A stretch of DNA of 7,895 nt from an uncultured Bacteroidales bacterium (GTDB lineage: Bacteria; Bacteroidota; Bacteroidia; Bacteroidales; UBA932): contig CAMNAD010000067.1 in the NCBI GenBank assembly GCA_946530505.1, forward strand, positions 1 to 7,895, given 5' to 3'. A model generated the notes under the pieces. It saw nothing but the letters and a program-made list of their open reading frames with translations, searched no databases and was not told the origin of the DNA. Made by a program: the position numbers and the translations under genes. The first letter of the stretch is position 1. Each line of letters starts with the position of its first letter. This document shows positions 6,319-7,895 of the stretch, piece after piece.

Positions 6319-7895
6319 TTATTTTTGTGAAGATGGAAGAGATAGTTGAAAAAGCCCGTGCCATTGCACTCGAGGCGCTCAAGGACGAGCAGCGCTTCGA
6401 CGGGACGCCCTTTATAGGGCATCCCGACGCCGTCGCGGCCATAGTCCGCGACGAACTCGGCCTTCCGGCCGAGTGCAGCGCTGCTGTGTATCTGCATGAG
6501 GCTACCCGTATCCATAAGGATATCGACATATCCTCTTTTCCGCAGGATGTCCTGACCATAGTGGACGGGCTCAACAAGATTTCTACCATCAAGCCCAAGG
6601 ATACAAGGCTCGAGGCGGAGAATTACAAGAAACTTATTGTCCAATACTCGACAGACCCTCGTGTGACTGTCCTGAAGATTGCCGACCGCCTTGAGGTGAT
6701 GCGCAATCTCGCCATCTTTCCCAAGACCTCGCGCGACCAGAAGATACTGGAGACTTTGATGCTCTACATCCCTCTGGCGCATCAGCTCGGCTTGTACAAC
6801 ATCAAGAGCGAACTCGAAAACATCTACTTCCGTTATGCCGATCCCGAGCAGTACAGGGCTATCACCAATAAACTGAAGGCTACTGAGCGCGACAGGGAGA
6901 GGCTGATGGCCGAGTTCATCGAACCTCTCAAGCAGAAACTCTCTGATGCCGGCATAGTTTACAAGTTGAAGATACGCACCAAGACCGCCTACTCCATCTA
7001 CAGGAAGATGCAGGTGCAGAAAGTGCCGTTCGAAGGCGTGTACGATGTTTTCGCCATTCGCTTCATAATAGACTGCGAGCAGGATCCGAAACTCGAAAAG
7101 GAACTGTGCTGGAAGGTTTACTCCTATGTGACCGAAGAATACGAGCCCGACACCAGGCGGCTGCGGGACTGGCTGACCACTCCTAGGCCGAACGGCTATG
7201 AGAGTCTGCATATCACGGTCAAGAACAAGCGCGGCAATGCCCTCGAAGTGCAGATACGCACCAAACGTATGGACTATGAGGCAGAGAACGGTCAGGCCGC
7301 CCACTGGGCCTACAAGGGCGTTCAGCACGAGGTCAATATGGACCGCTGGCTGAAGTCGGTCCGCTATGCCCTTGAGCATCCTTCCGAGGCCAAGCCTGAG
7401 GATCTTCCCCAGCCTCCTTCCAAGGAGATATTCGTCTTTACTCCCACAGGTGAACTCCGTATTCTTTCGGCGGGTGCGTCAGTGCTGGACTTTGCGTTCA
7501 ATATCCACACCAATGTAGGGATCCACTGCACCGGCGGCCGTGTAGGTGGAAAGGCCGTTTCCATCAGGGAAAAACTGCACACGGGAGACACAGTCGAGAT
7601 TATCACTTCCAAAAATCAGCGCCCCAACCGGGATTGGCTGAACTATGTGGTTACCTCCAAGGCCCGCACCAAGATCAAGCAGGAACTCGATGCCGAGGAA
7701 CGTAAACTCGCCGCGAACGGCCGTGAACTGCTGGAGCGCCGTCTGAAGAATTGGAAACTCGAGTGGCCGGACGATCTGCAGCAGGAGTACATGAAGGCGC
7801 ATCACTATGTGTCTGTAATCGCTTTTATGGCCGATATCGGCAGGGAAATCATCGACGTCAACGACATCAAGGCGTATATACAGAAGCATGGAGAG
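6315..7895 (+). CDS. RelA/SpoT-type (p)ppGpp synthetase with degenerate hydrolase site, 3' end outside window
   Basis: This long RSH alarmone enzyme is open for 527 codons to the window edge; about 200 C-terminal residues (zinc-finger and ACT regions) are missing. The N-terminal HD domain keeps H36 (GHPDAV) and D124 (KIADRL), but the HDxxED motif reads HEATRI (61-66), and the Asn of DRLHN is Val128. ppGpp hydrolysis is therefore probably lost, as in E. coli RelA. The synthetase domain looks active: R221 and K223 with YSIYRKM, D244 in VYDVFAIRF, PNGYESLH (292-299) and E311 in EVQIRTKRMDYEAENGQAAHWAYKG. The TGS domain spans about 371-432 (EIFVFTPTGE, DFAFNIHTNVG). The ATG at 6315 overlaps the mltG stop (ATGA); the ATG at 6333 is a reasonable alternative. 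Bacteroidota often carry two long RSH proteins, and this would be the synthetase-type one. I leave the symbol empty because relA and rel cannot be told apart here. Confidence 0.93.
   Translation, partial: MIIFVKMEEIVEKARAIALEALKDEQRFDGTPFIGHPDAVAAIVRDELGLPAECSAAVYLHEATRIHKDIDISSFPQDVLTIVDGLNKISTIKPKDTRLEAENYKKLIVQYSTDPRVTVLKIADRLEVMRNLAIFPKTSRDQKILETLMLYIPLAHQLGLYNIKSELENIYFRYADPEQYRAITNKLKATERDRERLMAEFIEPLKQKLSDAGIVYKLKIRTKTAYSIYRKMQVQKVPFEGVYDVFAIRFIIDCEQDPKLEKELCWKVYSYVTEEYEPDTRRLRDWLTTPRPNGYESLHITVKNKRGNALEVQIRTKRMDYEAENGQAAHWAYKGVQHEVNMDRWLKSVRYALEHPSEAKPEDLPQPPSKEIFVFTPTGELRILSAGASVLDFAFNIHTNVGIHCTGGRVGGKAVSIREKLHTGDTVEIITSKNQRPNRDWLNYVVTSKARTKIKQELDAEERKLAANGRELLERRLKNWKLEWPDDLQQEYMKAHHYVSVIAFMADIGREIIDVNDIKAYIQKHGE

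Noticed and set aside
6320..6327. TATTTTTG, a match to the Bacteroidota -7 consensus just before the RSH gene
   Set aside because: There is no TTTG-like -33 element 19-21 nt upstream, and the start of transcription would fall about at the alternative ATG 6333, leaving no leader.
6276..7379. Long open frame on the - strand (367 codons) opposite the RSH gene
   Set aside because: It mirrors the RSH coding frame, has no recognisable domain or start context, and would be fully antisense to conserved synthetase motifs.

Overview
The window looks like chromosomal DNA from a member of the Bacteroidota, most likely Bacteroidales. Three things support this. The rpsA promoter has the Bacteroidota form (CTTG, 20-nt spacer, TATCTTTG). 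No start codon has a convincing Shine-Dalgarno sequence. The proteins (a ~600-residue six-domain S1, a WG-repeat secreted protein, a GH73-LysM protein, MltG and a long RSH) are of types common in that phylum. I cannot name the genus. Every gene is on the + strand. I see no tRNA, rRNA, CRISPR array, insertion sequence or phage gene.

Layout. Positions 3-269 hold the C-terminal end of a CorA-like divalent-cation channel. Positions 307-1407 encode a secreted protein with a helical N-terminal half and four WG-type repeats. The 123-nt gap at 1408-1530 is the main regulatory region: a GC-rich hairpin with a T-run (probable terminator) overlaps a strong Bacteroidota promoter, followed by an AU-rich rpsA leader. 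From there five genes run with almost no gaps: rpsA (1531-3366), an RNase Z-like nuclease (3373-4338), a GH73 glucosaminidase with two LysM domains (4280-5275, overlapping the nuclease by 59 nt), mltG (5272-6318, ATGA overlap) and a RelA/SpoT-type alarmone enzyme (6315 to the window end, ATGA overlap, C-terminus outside the window).

How they work together. The spacing suggests one transcript that carries translation (S1), tRNA 3'-end maturation (RNase Z), peptidoglycan remodelling (GH73-LysM and MltG) and stringent-response signalling (RSH). This would place growth-rate, cell-wall and ribosome functions under the rpsA promoter, although internal promoters cannot be excluded.

I found no clearly new system. 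The points most worth a second look are the RSH protein, whose ppGpp-hydrolase HD motif is broken while its synthetase motifs look intact; the RNase Z homologue, which lacks the usual tRNA-binding arm and has an Ala/Ser-rich insert elsewhere; an abrupt change of leucine codon use inside rpsA; the interlocked terminator and promoter before rpsA; and the 59-nt overlap in which the RNase Z tail and a signal peptide share DNA.
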